From Montifringilla adamsi (lineage: Eukaryota > Chordata > Aves > Passeriformes > Passeridae): a stretch of DNA of 64,000 nucleotides. The notes under the pieces were generated by a model. The model did no database searches, was not told the DNA's origin, and was given only the letters and a program-made list of their open reading frames with translations. The position numbers were made by a program, and so were the translations under genes. This document shows, in pieces, positions 12,961 through 25,443 of the stretch. The stretch's first letter is position 1. Every line of letters begins with the position of its first letter. The stretch covers positions 249,387-313,386 of the forward strand of contig JAGGNK010011225.1 of assembly GCA_017590115.1 (NCBI GenBank), in the 5' to 3' direction.

Positions 12961-15597
12961 GGCTGCAATGCGCTCTAAGTGGGAATTTGAAGCACCTACA
13001 TTATATCCACAAAATACCCACATAACAATTATGGATAACATAATATCAGCTATGGCCTACTCAGGAGAAAACAGCAACATTCCTTCCCAAAAATGCAAGG
13101 TTGATACTTTTTATCCAATTTATTTGCTATGCTTAATTTACATTCTTTTTCATGTGGCTGTGAAAATATGTAAGTGTGAATTGCAAACTCCATTTAAATG
13201 CCTATATTTATTTTCATTCTTCCCCTTTCAGTAAAATTTTTGGTGGCAGACAAGCTTCTGATGGAAAATTTTCATACACATGTCTGGGTTTTATTTTATC
13301 TGTTATAAATTATTTCATAGCCAGATATTGCCTTAATTGTTTACATACTAACTGGGGACAGATAATGTGTAGCCTAGGCTTTATTTAGCAACTTAAACTA
13401 AAATGTTCCTGAGCGGTTGGTAGACAAAACATTACATTGTAAAGCTTTGTTGGTTTTTTTATCCCTTGCCCTATAATATTTTACTTTGATTAAAGCTGTA
13501 CTGAGGTAAAATTGCACATCTCACGCAAAAAGCAATTTACCTCAGCTCTTATTGAAGTTAACCGCACTTATTTGTCCTAGCATAATGTATTTTTCTAGTT
13601 GCATTCTAACTGCAGTGCTTTATCATATGAACCAAGCTAGATTTAATCAAATTCAGTTTGTGTTGTGAATTTTAAGACATTTGTTCAATTAGTTGGAAAA
13701 AAGCAAAACATTTGGAAGAAAGATTAAAGTTGAAAAACGCTGTTGCTAAGCTGGGCATTCAATGCTCCTTCTGCACCTTTCTCATCCCAAGATACTTCTC
13801 ATGCTTGAAAATTTCTCTTTCTGTTCCTCAGATGCTGATGGGATGGGGAAGATAAGAGTTATTTTATCAGGTTTCAACAACCAAGGCTAAGACCTCATGG
13901 TTATTCCTTCTGTTGTGTCTGTCATGAGCTTTTTCTGGGCTCTGATGGATGGGACCACATTCAAGCTGGGGTCTTAATGTATTGGAGTCTGTCGGGAAGC
14001 CACAGTGCCTACCCAGTTCCTCTCTAGACTTTCCAGTGCCCCTCAGCTGCTTTCCTATTACTCTTCCTTGTTGCCACCTGGTGGAAAAGTTGCCATTATT
14101 CACTCATGTTGGCCCTTCAGACCTGGCTGTGCAGCTCAGTGAGACCAGCACAGGAGCTGAGGGACATCAAGGAGAAAGGTCAGACCCTAACACACCTTTC
14201 CAGCAAGCAAATTACTTTCTCCTCTCACCTCTCTATTGCTTCCCCTTGTTTGCACCCAGATGAGGTATTTTGGGCTATCAGAATGTTTTTGCTGTATTGT
14301 CCTGCCAATGAAATACAACATTCAGTAATTATTATTGTATTACTTTTATCAAGCAAATTTTATGGTTGTTGGCTGAGAGAGTTTTTTTCCTCATCTGGGA
14401 ATTCTTACCTAACTTAGCTTAGGCTCTCCAGTTTGAGTGATTTAAAAAGGCCATGATAAAAAAATGGTGAGAAATAAAAATGTCTTAGTGAAGTCAGAGT
14501 CCACTCTCTCAACTGAGAAGCACAGTGTTTTCATATTTTGAGACAGTTTCTCAGACAGCCAGACAAGGTGACATTAAACAAATCACACTAATTACAACAC
14601 AATTTATGTAGAGAGATTTTACTGGCCTGCTAATGCTTGGCAGGAGCTGTCAAGTACTAATAATTCAAAAAAGAGCATTTCCAGCATTCATTTTTTGGTC
14701 CTTAGGGAAATGGTGCAGCCTGTTGAGCTCCCTTGTTTGTGCCAAGGGAAGCAGAGCCCAGCCAGCCCAAGTGCAGAGGCAGGGAGGGCTCAGAGACCAC
14801 AGTTCAGGCCAGGGCTTTCAGATGGAGTTACACAGACTGTGCTGTGGCCCCAGGCGATACTCCTGAATGCACCCCATGTCAAACAAAATCAGCAAGAATT
14901 TCCATGATCCCTGAAGGCTTTGCACCTCTCTGGCTTCAGAGGTGTCCTGCTGTGTGGGTGTCATGCCCAGAGGTGCAGACAAGACCCTGCCATTCTGGGC
15001 TGGAGACATTTTAAATGGTCGATGCCACATTATATGACTGAGGAAAACATTGTGCATTAGCTGCCTTATTAACAGATCAAGGATTAAACACTTAGCTATA
15101 AAACTTGCCAACAGCACCACAACTGCACAACACAGTTTGTTTCTCAGGAGCCTGTAAAGAGCTTTAAGTTTAAACCTGAGAGATCTGTAGGGCTTTACCT
15201 TCAATTCACTTAGTTTAAGATTGTGTTCCTGTATGATGGTATCTCCCCTCATCCAACCCCAGCTGGTGGCTACCTTCACCTTCACAGAACCAACACAAGG
15301 GTATGGGGCACCCACTCCTCACCCATGCTGGTGCTTACACCAGAGCTTAAACACTACAGTCTACAAGAAGCCACCCTGGCCTGAGAAGTGCCCAGGTGCA
15401 TCATGCTGACTTTGCTGCAGGGACAACAGCAGCCTGGTAACAGCAAATGGCTTTGGGAGCAGGGCCAGGAGGAGAAAGCAGGAGGGGGAGAAGGCTGGTA
15501 ATGGCCTCTCACTGTGAGGGTTTTCTGAATGAGTCTCTGGCATCACTGTCTGGACAGGCCTCTACTCCATGGCCACTGATCACACACAGATATGGGA
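12961..15597. other. Non-coding, AT-rich in first half, no gene seen
   Basis: From about 13100 to 13720 the DNA is AT-rich, without simple repeats or recognisable transposons, and reads like unique sequence that could be conserved non-coding DNA (inference only). From 13740 to 15597 base composition is mixed and contains only short unremarkable open frames. No exon, RNA gene or mobile element was supported. Confidence 0.5.
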
Positions 15598-15700
15598 CAC
15601 AGAATCACAGAATATTCTGAGTTGGAAGGACTCACAAGAATCATTGAATCCAACTCCTACATGAACGGCCAGTGCGTGGGAAAGCAAAGCTCTGGGTTAG
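15598..15700 (-). mobile_element. CR1 LINE 3' end fragment, reverse orientation
   Basis: The block starts CACAGAATCACAGAATATTC, then GAGTTGGAAGGACTCACAAG and CATTGAATCCAACTCCTAC. This is the reverse complement of the avian CR1 3' terminus (sense form '...gttggactcgatgatccttgtgggtcccttccaactcagaatattctgtgattct'). The well-preserved AGAATCACAGAATATTC terminus is typical of subfamilies still fairly similar among birds. The inner boundary is uncertain, since similarity fades after the CAACTCC block. Only non-coding tail sequence is retained. Confidence 0.87.
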
Positions 15701-18700
15701 ACCTCTAACTCAGGGGAGACTGAGGTACCATGGGTAAGAGTCCTCAAAACCCTGCTGCTTAGAGCTAAATGAGCCCAGACCGTCTCTCTGCTTCTCTGGG
15801 ACAGCTGGAAACAGAAGCCAATTAGATAACCGTCTCACTCTCCGGAAAAGCAGAAATGCTCTGGCAAGCTTTTCCTCATGTGCTCAAAGGAAGATGGTGC
15901 GAGTCAGTGTGAGCTGGACATTCTCAAATAGGCTGGGGGGTGACATGTCTTGCTCTGGAGGTGGGTTCAGATCCTTCTCCAAAGTTGACTGAACTCAGCT
16001 CTATGAATTGGTAGCTGGATAAAGGGGTCACCACACTCAGCCAAGTTGCTCTCATTCTCCTACAGTCATCCTTTTAGCCCGTGCCTGGTTTTGGTGTAGT
16101 TGGAAATGTCTGTAAGCATGGGCATACCTCTGCAGAGCTTGAGCATCTTCTTTCTGGGCTTCTTATATTTTGCTCTGAGCTAGATTTGCAAGGAACTCTG
16201 CATCTGTGCTTCCAAGGCTTCATGCTGCCCATGGGAATTTATCTCTGGTGGGTGATGGATACTTGTGGAAGCTGCTCAGGAAGTAAGCTGTACTTTTGAG
16301 AGGGTCATAAAGACTCTAAATGGTGTATTTAGCAACAGCTGGAGACAGGAACACCTTAAGGGGCCTTGGTGGAGGTGGCACTTTTTGCATGCATCAAGGA
16401 AATGCAAACTCCTGCCAACCATAATAGCACCATTAAGTCCTGCAGGGCTTGTACATCCAGCGAGCATTTACAAGAACTACAAAGAAGAGATTTGAAGGGA
16501 AAGGGCAGGGTACTACAAGGGGCAAAGCCTCCATGGGGAATGAATCCTCCTGGTCTCACCAGGAAAAGCAATTCCAGGAAACTGAAGATAATCAGCACCT
16601 TGTCTCAGCAACCTCTGGGACTTACACCTGACTACCATCAGGCACTCTCCTGCAGCAGCCACACAGAGAGCTCGTTTTCCTGTACAGCTGTACCCAGTGA
16701 CACATGTGATTGTCACTTGCTGAGTATGGGCACCTTTTCACACTTGACTCACAGTTAGTCCAGTGCTACAAGCCAACACAGCCCGCAGTTACAGGAAAAT
16801 TCAGTAGGACTGAGAATGCGTATAGCAGGGGAGAGAAATGGGTCAGAAGAGTTATTTCAAGCAGATGTCAGTGATAGATGTTGGTAGCAACACTAAGTTA
16901 TCAAAAGGAAACACATATATATATCTTTTCACAATAAAAAACGAGCATCTGCACTTCAAAAAGGTTTAGTGATTGCTAAATGGCTCCATTGTCAAGCGAG
17001 AAGCTTTATGAACAGAAGAGTTTACATGAAGCAGTTGTTGTTTACACCTGAAACTAGTGTACAAATAAAGCCATCATTCTTTGCTGCCAACTCTCCTCTG
17101 CTCTGAGCCAGAGCAGCCTGTGGAGCTGCACGACAGCCCTCCCTGCAATTGTTCCTTCCAGGTGTAGCTTTTGTATGTGTTTGCTAATGGTTGTCCAGGT
17201 CAACTCACACACTGAGTCCCATTTAATTCAACAAAGCATTATGTGTTAAGAAAAGCAGGGAAGGCATTATTCAGAAAAGGGAACTTTGGCCTTGGACAGC
17301 AAAAGGAGAGCATGGAGTTAATTCTCTGCTTTGAATTGCTCTGCAGAGGAGTTTAGCTTTTTCCAGTGTGTGTCAGGGGAGACCAGGGACAGAGGACACC
17401 ATGGACAGAAGTTTCCTTGTGCACCTGCCTCCCTTGCCTTGCCTTCCACAGATAGTAATCACAGCCCCACAGACTAAACTTCAACTGGATAAAAACAAAG
17501 CCTAAATTGTAAACCACTAAAACATTAGTCTGAAATCCAATCTTCTTCTCCCTCCCCATTTCTGTACCTTTTATACAACCACCACCATCATTTCTTTCTC
17601 TTGTAACTTTCTCCTTGCTAAGGAAGGGCACATGGGGCGCCTTCACCTTGAGAAGATCAATCCTGGGAGTTGTGACCCTCTGGTACCTCTTGCTGCAGCT
17701 GCACGCCTCCTGTGGTGGCAAACCTCAGCTGCTACAGAAGTGCTGGGGAGCCCTAGGGAACTCAGCACCAAAATTGTCCTCTGACGGGTGTAGAAGGAAG
17801 GGGCAAGCTCTGAGTGATTGTGTCCCTTAAAGCCACCAGGAGCCTGGGGTGAAAAAATGCCACTGATTGAAGAGATGAGAATGGAACCAAGGGACTAAAA
17901 CCCTTCTGAAGCTCACTGGGTCCTTGCATGGCCAGAAAGAACACAGGGAGGTGATGGGAAGGGAGGAAAGCCTGAGAAAGGCAATAAAGAGAGGAGATGG
18001 GGGCTGAAGTAACCCCAGGAAGAAGGAAATGGAGAAGCAGAAAGAATTAGCAAAGCAAAGAGGTACTGATGGCAGTAGGAAGCATCGTTATACTGTGCTG
18101 CATAATCATAAGACAGTGTTGTCACAACTACACTTAAAAAACCCCACAAGCTGGATCATAGAAAAGCTTAAAATATGCTGCTTAAAACAACAAGTTTGGT
18201 CTTTTTTCTTTTGACTTCTCATTGACAAAGGAGAACTTTGGTCATGTCTTCAGGCCTTTTTTTCTAGAAATTATAATTTAAGAAAACAATTCTCACCAAG
18301 CTGTGTGACTCAAAGAACTGGGGCACTGGGGAAAACATCAGCTATGACAAACCTTACCACTGAACGGCAAGCACTAACGAGTGTGGGATTAGGTTTTCCC
18401 TGGACCTGCCCCTTTAAGTTCCTGGTAGCTTTGATCTAGCAGCAGAGAATTGATGTGGAAGGTCAGATCACATACTCTCTCCTGGATACTCTCCTTTTGT
18501 AGTTGCATGTGATGCTGTCATTTAATCTTGACTAGAAATGGGAACTGATGGTTTCTCTTTTTGTGGGGAGCATGGATAGGTCCCATGCAAGCATTCTCAG
18601 CCATCCATAGATTTGAAGAGGCAGTGGGAAACTGGGTCCAGCCCCCAGCTATCATGGCATCAGGAGACAGTTTCCAAGCAGAAGTTATGCTGGGGCTCAC

Positions 18701-20687
18701 TGCTGCCTAGGCACACATGCAGCAAAAAGCCAAGACACAGACCCATACCTGTGAAACAGTACAAGGTACAGTGTTGCCCCCCTGGCAAGCTTCGTTTAGC
18801 ACTCAGAAACTCCTGACAAACCATAGAAGTCTTCAAACTGTTTCCAGGAAAAGTTTCCAAAAGGAAAAAGAGCATCTATCTTAGAGAAATGCAGGCTCTA
18901 TCCAAAGCCAAAAAAATCCAGTTTCCCATTCAGACACCAAGTGAGAGTCAGCCCCAGCCTTCAGATTGACAAAGGCAAATCCATATCTTTGCATTCCTTT
19001 AGACAATGTGAAAACTAATTTGGGCATTTAAAGATAATCCAGATAAAATCAAACCTATCCTAATCTTTCATCCAATGAGACATTTGATGTATTTGAAAGT
19101 TTATATCATATTTTAAAATCACTGTGGCTCACTTGTAAAGTCTGAAATCATCACACATATGACAAATCCCTTCATGGAAGTTCAGTTTCTTGGAATTAAA
19201 TTAGAATAGGAGGTATCTGCATAGACTCATACACAAAATAAAACAGGCAGGGTGGCTTACAGTGATGTATACTGTCTGTAAGGGAATACATCAGTGGTTC
19301 CCCATATAAAAAACACCTTTCTGTAACTATGGCATGCATTAAATGACACTTTTTAATGCATTTTTTCCTCTCCAGTAAGAAAAAGTGATTTCCCTGGATA
19401 TCACACTTGCCTGAGACGAAGCCCATAGGTTGCATGTCATCTCTGGCACTGTAAATATTTCTGTTAGATCTCTTTCTGAGGATTCTTCCTCCAAGCTGAC
19501 ATGATCAAAAGCAACAAATACAATATGTCTTCAGTTTACTTCCTTGCTTATAGGTGTTCTTGTCTCCTGAAACATATCTTACAATCATGATGAGTATGGG
19601 CTGGAAGACATCATCTTTAAATTCATTGAGAAATGCATTTTTATTATAAATTACTCCTATGCTAGATTAGACCACAGATCTTTCCATTAAAGGTAAACCA
19701 TTCACTTTTCCATTTTATTTTATACTATACTGAATATTTTCTGAGATTTGATAGATCACCCAAAGCCACAGATACTCACATCAACTCTCAAACAAGTCTT
19801 CATCATTCCTTAGAATACTACTTTTTCCCAAGGAAAAAGCCAAACCAATAATTTTTGCCTACTATGTTCAACTACATTTAAACAACTGACTACCCAAAAG
19901 GTTTACAGCTGAGACTCCACTAGACATGAAGCATCTCCTGATGACACCAGGTACCACTCTCTAGAGTCACACTGGTTCTGTTCACCTTTTTCACCCCAGG
20001 AAGACAAAATCCCCCCTCCAAGAGACAGTGCTACTCAGTTGGAAAGATTTTCCATCAGACACAATTAGCAGAGATTTGGCAGAGGCCCTTGTTGGTACAG
20101 TCCCCTGTTCAGGAGCTCTCATGGGCTTGTGTTGAGGCCCTTTGGGGCTCTCCATCACACCCCCCATTGCTGAGGGCTCCCTTTTCCTCTGCTTCAGCTC
20201 CGCTGGGTGACACTGTTTGTCCTCTGTCTTCTTCCACTAGGCTTGCATCCAGCATCTGAGAACATTCTGCTGACTGAGTTTCATCTGCACATCGACAGGG
20301 GATTTATGGCTGCTTCTGCATAGCTTCCTGGCTGTACCAGCTCTGGTTTCCCACTCAGCATCGTCTTCTGCTTGACCGTGGATGGCAAGAGAAGCCAGTC
20401 AGCAAGCCCTTTCCCTTTTCAGCTGTTTCCCAGCAAAAGAAACATTAGCATGTCAGACTGCCAGACAACACACCACAGAGATTCTCCCACATATTGCTTC
20501 TTTCTTCCTTTTTTTCACATCAAGAGCTAAAGAGGTGGGTGACAGATTTCCAATGGAGGAGGGGGGAAATTATACTGAGCACTGCTATTGTGACCTCTCT
20601 GTCTTTTACACTTGAGCGGGAAGGGGCCCTGCAGTGAAGCACTAAAACCAACAGCCTATTCACAAAGCCCCTAGGTAATTAGTCATT

Positions 20688-20719
20688 AAAAAAAAAAAAA
20701 ATTAAAAAAAAAAAGAAAA
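20688..20719. repeat. A-rich low-complexity tract
   Basis: Two long A runs (13 and 12 bases) are separated by TT, followed by GAAAAG. It is a low-complexity tract, and no retrocopy was recognised upstream. Confidence 0.85.
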
Positions 20720-20991
20720 GTAATTACAATCTGCCAAAAGAGGAGAGAGAGGGCTTTAAAAGGATATACCTTTATAGCCATAAATCACTAAAGAAGAAGA
20801 ATTACAGGATAATGTACAAAAGGTCAATGCAATAAAAGCAGTGAAAGAGACACCTGAGTTTCCTTGAAGTCACCAGGGAAGCACCTATGCTCAATGTGCT
20901 TGCTGCATATACATATAGCTGGATAATTGCTTGGTTAGGAACTGAAATAGCAGCATGTGGGCATCATCCAAAGGAGCAAGCAGACACACAG

Positions 20992-21010
20992 AAAAAAAAA
21001 AAAAAAAAAA
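20992..21010. repeat. Poly-A tract (19 A)
   Basis: A run of 19 A follows CAGACACACAG. It could be a retroposon tail, but the preceding few hundred bases are not recognisable as a retrocopy and no flanking duplication was found by eye. Confidence 0.85.
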
Positions 21011-24000
21011 CACCAGTCCAGCCTCGGGCAAAGTTTCGCTGCATGCAGGGTAGATCAACAATTTATTTCTGAAATTTACACTTTGTAAAGCATAAATAAG
21101 CAGGGAGGATCAGTGTGCGCTCCAACAATGTACATACCCTCTGAAAGACACTGTGTTTGGCTCACTCTAATGAGGGCAGCCCCAGAAAGAAGACTACAGT
21201 ACCTGCAGTAGCTGTGTGCTCTCACCTTGCTTTTTTTTTAACACACAGCTTGATTAATCTGAAGGTTGACTTAATTAAGTAAAGCTCACCTCCTTATCAG
21301 GATCTTCTAGGCTTTAACAGCACACCAGATACTGTGAGGCCATTTATTAGGCCTTACAATGCGCCTCTCAGCTAGGTAAATATGTGCTAATTGCATTTCA
21401 CTGAAGGGTTCAGAAAAAGGCAGAACAGTTAAAGCCAAAGTTTTGAATGTCTGGCCTTGGAAGTTGTGTAGGAACCCCAAGGAAAATCTGGGTCAGGGAA
21501 TGAATTCCATAGCACCTGTGGGACCATGGCAATCGGACAAAGGAGGAGAAGTCGACCAGAAATGAATCCTCGCACAAAACACCAATTTGTGTGCTGCACC
21601 AAGCTCTTGGGGCTGAGACTGACTACAGAAAAAGCACAGCCATGCTGCCCTGCAGCAAGGAACCAAGGGCTCTGGGATACTGTGATAATACAACACATAT
21701 TGGTTCTGATCCATTTTAAGGTCCTGCTTTCCTCTTAGGAAAAAAGGAGTGCTCACACCCATCAGCTTGTGTCACCTCTGGTAGGGTGGTCACAGTGCAA
21801 AGGCCCATGGAAACCCTAAGTGCCAAAACAACTGGTGTCACCTGCATGCAGTGAGGAAACCAAGTGACAACAGGCCTGTGCCTCTCTTGCATGTCAATAT
21901 GTTGGTGACAGTGCAACATGGAGCCCAGGGCAGGGGTGCATGCATGTGAACACTGGAGACTGGGGGGAACCATCACTTGTTCTTACATGATGAAGAAGAG
22001 AGTTTGTACTGCTGTCCTACAGTCATACATGCTGCAGCAAAAGAAACCTGAAAGAACTGGACAAGAGAAAAACAAATCTGAAAGAGGATTTTCAAGGCAT
22101 CCTGCCATGAATCCATGGCCCAGTTACAGTCTTCCTGACTGACTGCACATTCCTTACCTCCATTTTTCTTTTCCTAAAAAGACAAATGTAATGCTTATTG
22201 TTGCAAGGAGTGCAATGCCATAACCAGGTTAAGAAAACAATTGACTGAATGCTGATGTATATTCCTAAAAACTTAATTCTGAAAAGCTTCAGTTGCTCAT
22301 TAGGGACACTTGTCTTGTTTACAATGTCACTCCTGTTACAAGTGTTTTTAAGAACAAATACTTCTGGGAATGAGAGAAGCCTGACAGTATTATGAATTTG
22401 GCATGCAAAATTGCCAGGCAGATTCAGCCTTTGTTCCTTTCCCTATCGGTGCTAGTAAAAAGAACGTGCATTGGCCTTGTTTGAAGAAAGAGAAAGAAAC
22501 AAGAGAAACATGGGGAGAGGAGGAGGAGGAAAACATGGACCTAGAGCAGTATGAGGAGTTAGCAGCAGAGGTGAGAAGAGCTGTTTGTACATCACTAGTA
22601 CACTGTCTCTGTTAGCATTATGCCAGTTCTGCACCTTCCTTGAAAATACACTCATTGGTGCTGCTTAATTACTGCAGTTGCTGAAGTTTCAGAGACAAAA
22701 ACATCTTGTAATGACCCTATTTTCATCTTGTCTTCAGCATTTTCAAGAATGCACCACCTCCCACCCCAGCCAAACCAGTCACATTAAACTTTTCCAGCTT
22801 ACTTCAGAGATTCCTCAGGAATTTTTATACTGATTTACATGAATCAAAAGTGGTTGCTTTCAAAGCTGATTTTCCCCATACGCTGCTGCTTTGGAGGTAA
22901 CCTGGAGCTGGTTAGGATTTTCCCTTTCATATACTAGAACTGAATCCATGTTTTAAGGACACCTTTCTCTCACTGTCATGCCCATATTTACCTCATTTTT
23001 AAAGAAGAAAACATTTCTTTTGAAAAAATGAAATTTGTGGTAGTCCCAACCCCTCCAAATTTGTCTTAGAGGATGAGCTACATGCACCCTGACACAAGAG
23101 ATCAGCAGCCAATAACTGTGGAAGTGAAAGTGTCTCTTCACTGCCTCACCTTTTGAGAGGTCTCGGGCACACATGGACTTGCAACTCTGAGGAGGCTCTC
23201 CAATCTCAGCCACTTATGAGGGACTTTAGATGATCTCCATTTCAGTACCTCTGCCCTCAAATTAAATCATGTGTATTGAGGAGCCTAACACAAGTAGCAG
23301 AGCTCTGCATGGTGTGCTGATTCTTTTTCTAAACCAGAGCCTTTGGCACGTGAGGTCTCATTCAGCCAACAACATAGCAGAGGTCAATGATTCAAAAGTG
23401 TCCTCTCTAAAACAAGGACCCATTTTATTGGCAAATCACCAGCAGCAAGAGATTAAGACTGCAAATAATGAAAGCATGACAAAAGCATGTGTTTCCTCCC
23501 CTTGATCCCTTTATTACGTTTCCTGGTATAAAAACTATAACCTGCCTCTTTTCAGCATTATCCTTATTTTTAGAAGAGCTAGAGTTCTCCCCTGAATTTT
23601 GAGATGTTGACTTTGCAGTAAAGAGCCATAGGGGTTTATGCAGACCTCTTGTGGCTCACTGGAAAGGTCAGGAGGAGAGGTCTGCGTAAACCCACGTAGC
23701 TCAGGGTGGTATGCCAGCAAGCTGGAGCTGAGAAGTACATACTGAGGTAGTCCTGTAAACAATCCCATAAAGCAAAACAAAACAGGAGCAGAGCTGGAGT
23801 CACTTTGAAAGAAGTGTAAGTGGAAATATTTTCCCAAGCTGTGCAGGACCAAACCCACAAATGATTTGAGACTCCCTCCCACTGCAGGGCTTGGAAAATG
23901 TATTCTGTGTTAAGAGTTACATGTGCTCCTAGAAGCTCATAGCTTAGCCTAAAAGTCAGTTTTATTAATTCATACACAGGCTAGGTGGGAGCAACAGAAT

Positions 24001-24249
24001 AGAGATGGGGAAAAAAGAAACTAATTAAGGCAAAATACACTTGGGAGTTCTGTGGTGGTGGAGATACTGGGTGCTATCAACAGTCAGTGAGATTGATACT
24101 GGGGCACCTTTAGAAAAGTCAGCAGATGATAAGAAACAGCATTAAGAACAAATTGAGGTGCGTAAAATTTACTGCTGTCTCCACTGAGACTGTAAATGGA
24201 AAACTTGGGAGAGAGCTGGTGAAAATGCTAAAAGAGGCCAAACAAACAA

Positions 24250-25060
24250 ATTCCACTAGCACCAGCAGAGTGGTTTTAAATAATGTCCTTTAATAATCTA
24301 CCATTCGCATTACTGTAACATGTCATTGCATTATTCTGGTCTGCAAACAATTGTTGAGTTCCCAACTTCTGCTGCCGGAAAAAATGACGACCTGGGGGAA
24401 GGAATTTTTGTAGTAAATACCTCAGCATGAATAATAAGATGAGGTTATTTAAGTGACTGCTCCTTGAAAAATTAGCCTAACTTCCTAATAACTGTACTAC
24501 ATAGCTTAAAGAAATCTAATTTTATCTCTGCCTCCCACACAGTAAATCTCCCTATCACATTCTTTCCTTGCTTCATTGCTATTTCTTTGCTTAATAATCA
24601 CCTACTTAAAAGATCGGAGATAATACTAATAATGGGCAAATTAGATACACAGAAAAACAATGTTTTCTGTACTTTCAGAGATACCCAGCATGACTGTCAT
24701 TAAACCAAAACCAAGGCTTGAGGAAGGAGCACAGAATCGTTGGCAGGCAGCAGTGGAACAGGGCAAGGACTCTGGCTAACTTAGTGTTGAGCAGACAACA
24801 TTAGTCAGCGTTGCAATGCTGAAATATTTAACAACGGGAGCGGCTCTCCCCTTCAGCATTTTTCTCCCATAAACTAATTAGGCTATAATATTATGAGCAC
24901 TTCCTTTGAGGCTAGGCTTTCCCCTTAGCACGACTGTTGGCAGGCTGGGCAAAGCTGGGTTATCGCTGTGATGAAAAAACTGGCTCTACATTTTGCCTCA
25001 GTCTCCTTTATTATTTTTTATAGCGTTCTATACAAAGCCACTCACATGCCCAATGGCTCA
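24250..25060. promoter_or_regulatory. Candidate conserved non-coding / enhancer region (inference)
   Basis: About 800 bases without simple repeats or recognisable transposons, rich in short AT words such as TTATTTAA, GCATTATTC, AACTAATTAGGC and CATGAATAATAAG, with occasional CpG-containing words (TGACGACC, AACGGGAGCGGC). Such composition is common in vertebrate developmental enhancers, but it is not specific. No comparison with another genome could be made, so this is a candidate only. Confidence 0.25.
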
Positions 25061-25066
25061 ATCTCA

Positions 25067-25112
25067 CTTCCAATTAAGTCAATGATAAAACTCACATTGA
25101 CTTAAATGGAAG
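25067..25112. repeat. 18-bp inverted repeat; likely old interspersed repeat
   Basis: The left arm at 25067-25084 (CTTCCAATTAAGTCAATG) pairs with the right arm at 25095-25112 with one mismatch, around a 10-base spacer ATAAAACTCA. The wording (AAGTCAATG...AAACTC...CATTGACTT...GGAAGCAGG) matches the pattern I know from a very common old repeat of birds, turtles and crocodilians, 'gaagtcaatggcaaaactcccattgacttcaatgggagcagg'. A second, more diverged copy lies at about 54694-54752. It is a decayed dispersed repeat, not a gene. Confidence 0.65.
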
Positions 25113-25413
25113 CAGGTTTGCATCCCAAAGGCTAACAGTCAAGGCTTTTAACAGTCAGACTACTAATGGGGAAAGTAGAAAGAGTTAGAAAATGTCATCA
25201 TCTTCTCTTTTCTTAGAAGCAGTAATTCAAAGTGAATAGAGAGGCATGTTCGATTCAAAATTATTTCCAGGGAGAAAAAATACGTGTTGAGTCTATTTAT
25301 AATGCGGTGATTCAGCTCTTCTTATAATACTTGGGGATGGTTCCATGGCAGAGAAGAAGGCAGCACATAAGAATTATTGACTCTCCCTTTAAATAGTTTG
25401 CAAGGACTTTCTT

Positions 25414-25443
25414 AGCCCTTACTATATTCAGCCCTTACTATAT
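25414..25443. repeat. Tandem duplication, period 16
   Basis: AGCCCTTACTATAT occurs twice, separated by TC. It is a small local duplication with no inferred role. Confidence 0.75.

Larger units (their letters stand above)
15701..24250. other. Non-coding stretch with A-rich tracts, no gene seen
   Basis: I find no supportable gene or full transposon. A-rich tracts occur at 20688-20717 and 20992-21010. The DNA around 21230-21400 has several AT-rich homeodomain-like words and may be conserved, but this is only an impression. A minus-strand open frame at 14818-15315 and several frames of 60-120 codons elsewhere resemble no known family. Confidence 0.55.

Noticed and set aside
14818..15315. Minus-strand open frame of about 165 codons
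   Set aside because: No domain, no conserved motif and no supporting context.
23741..23765. TGAGGTAGT, the seed-like start of a let-7 microRNA
   Set aside because: The remainder of the mature sequence does not match and no complementary hairpin arm was found nearby.
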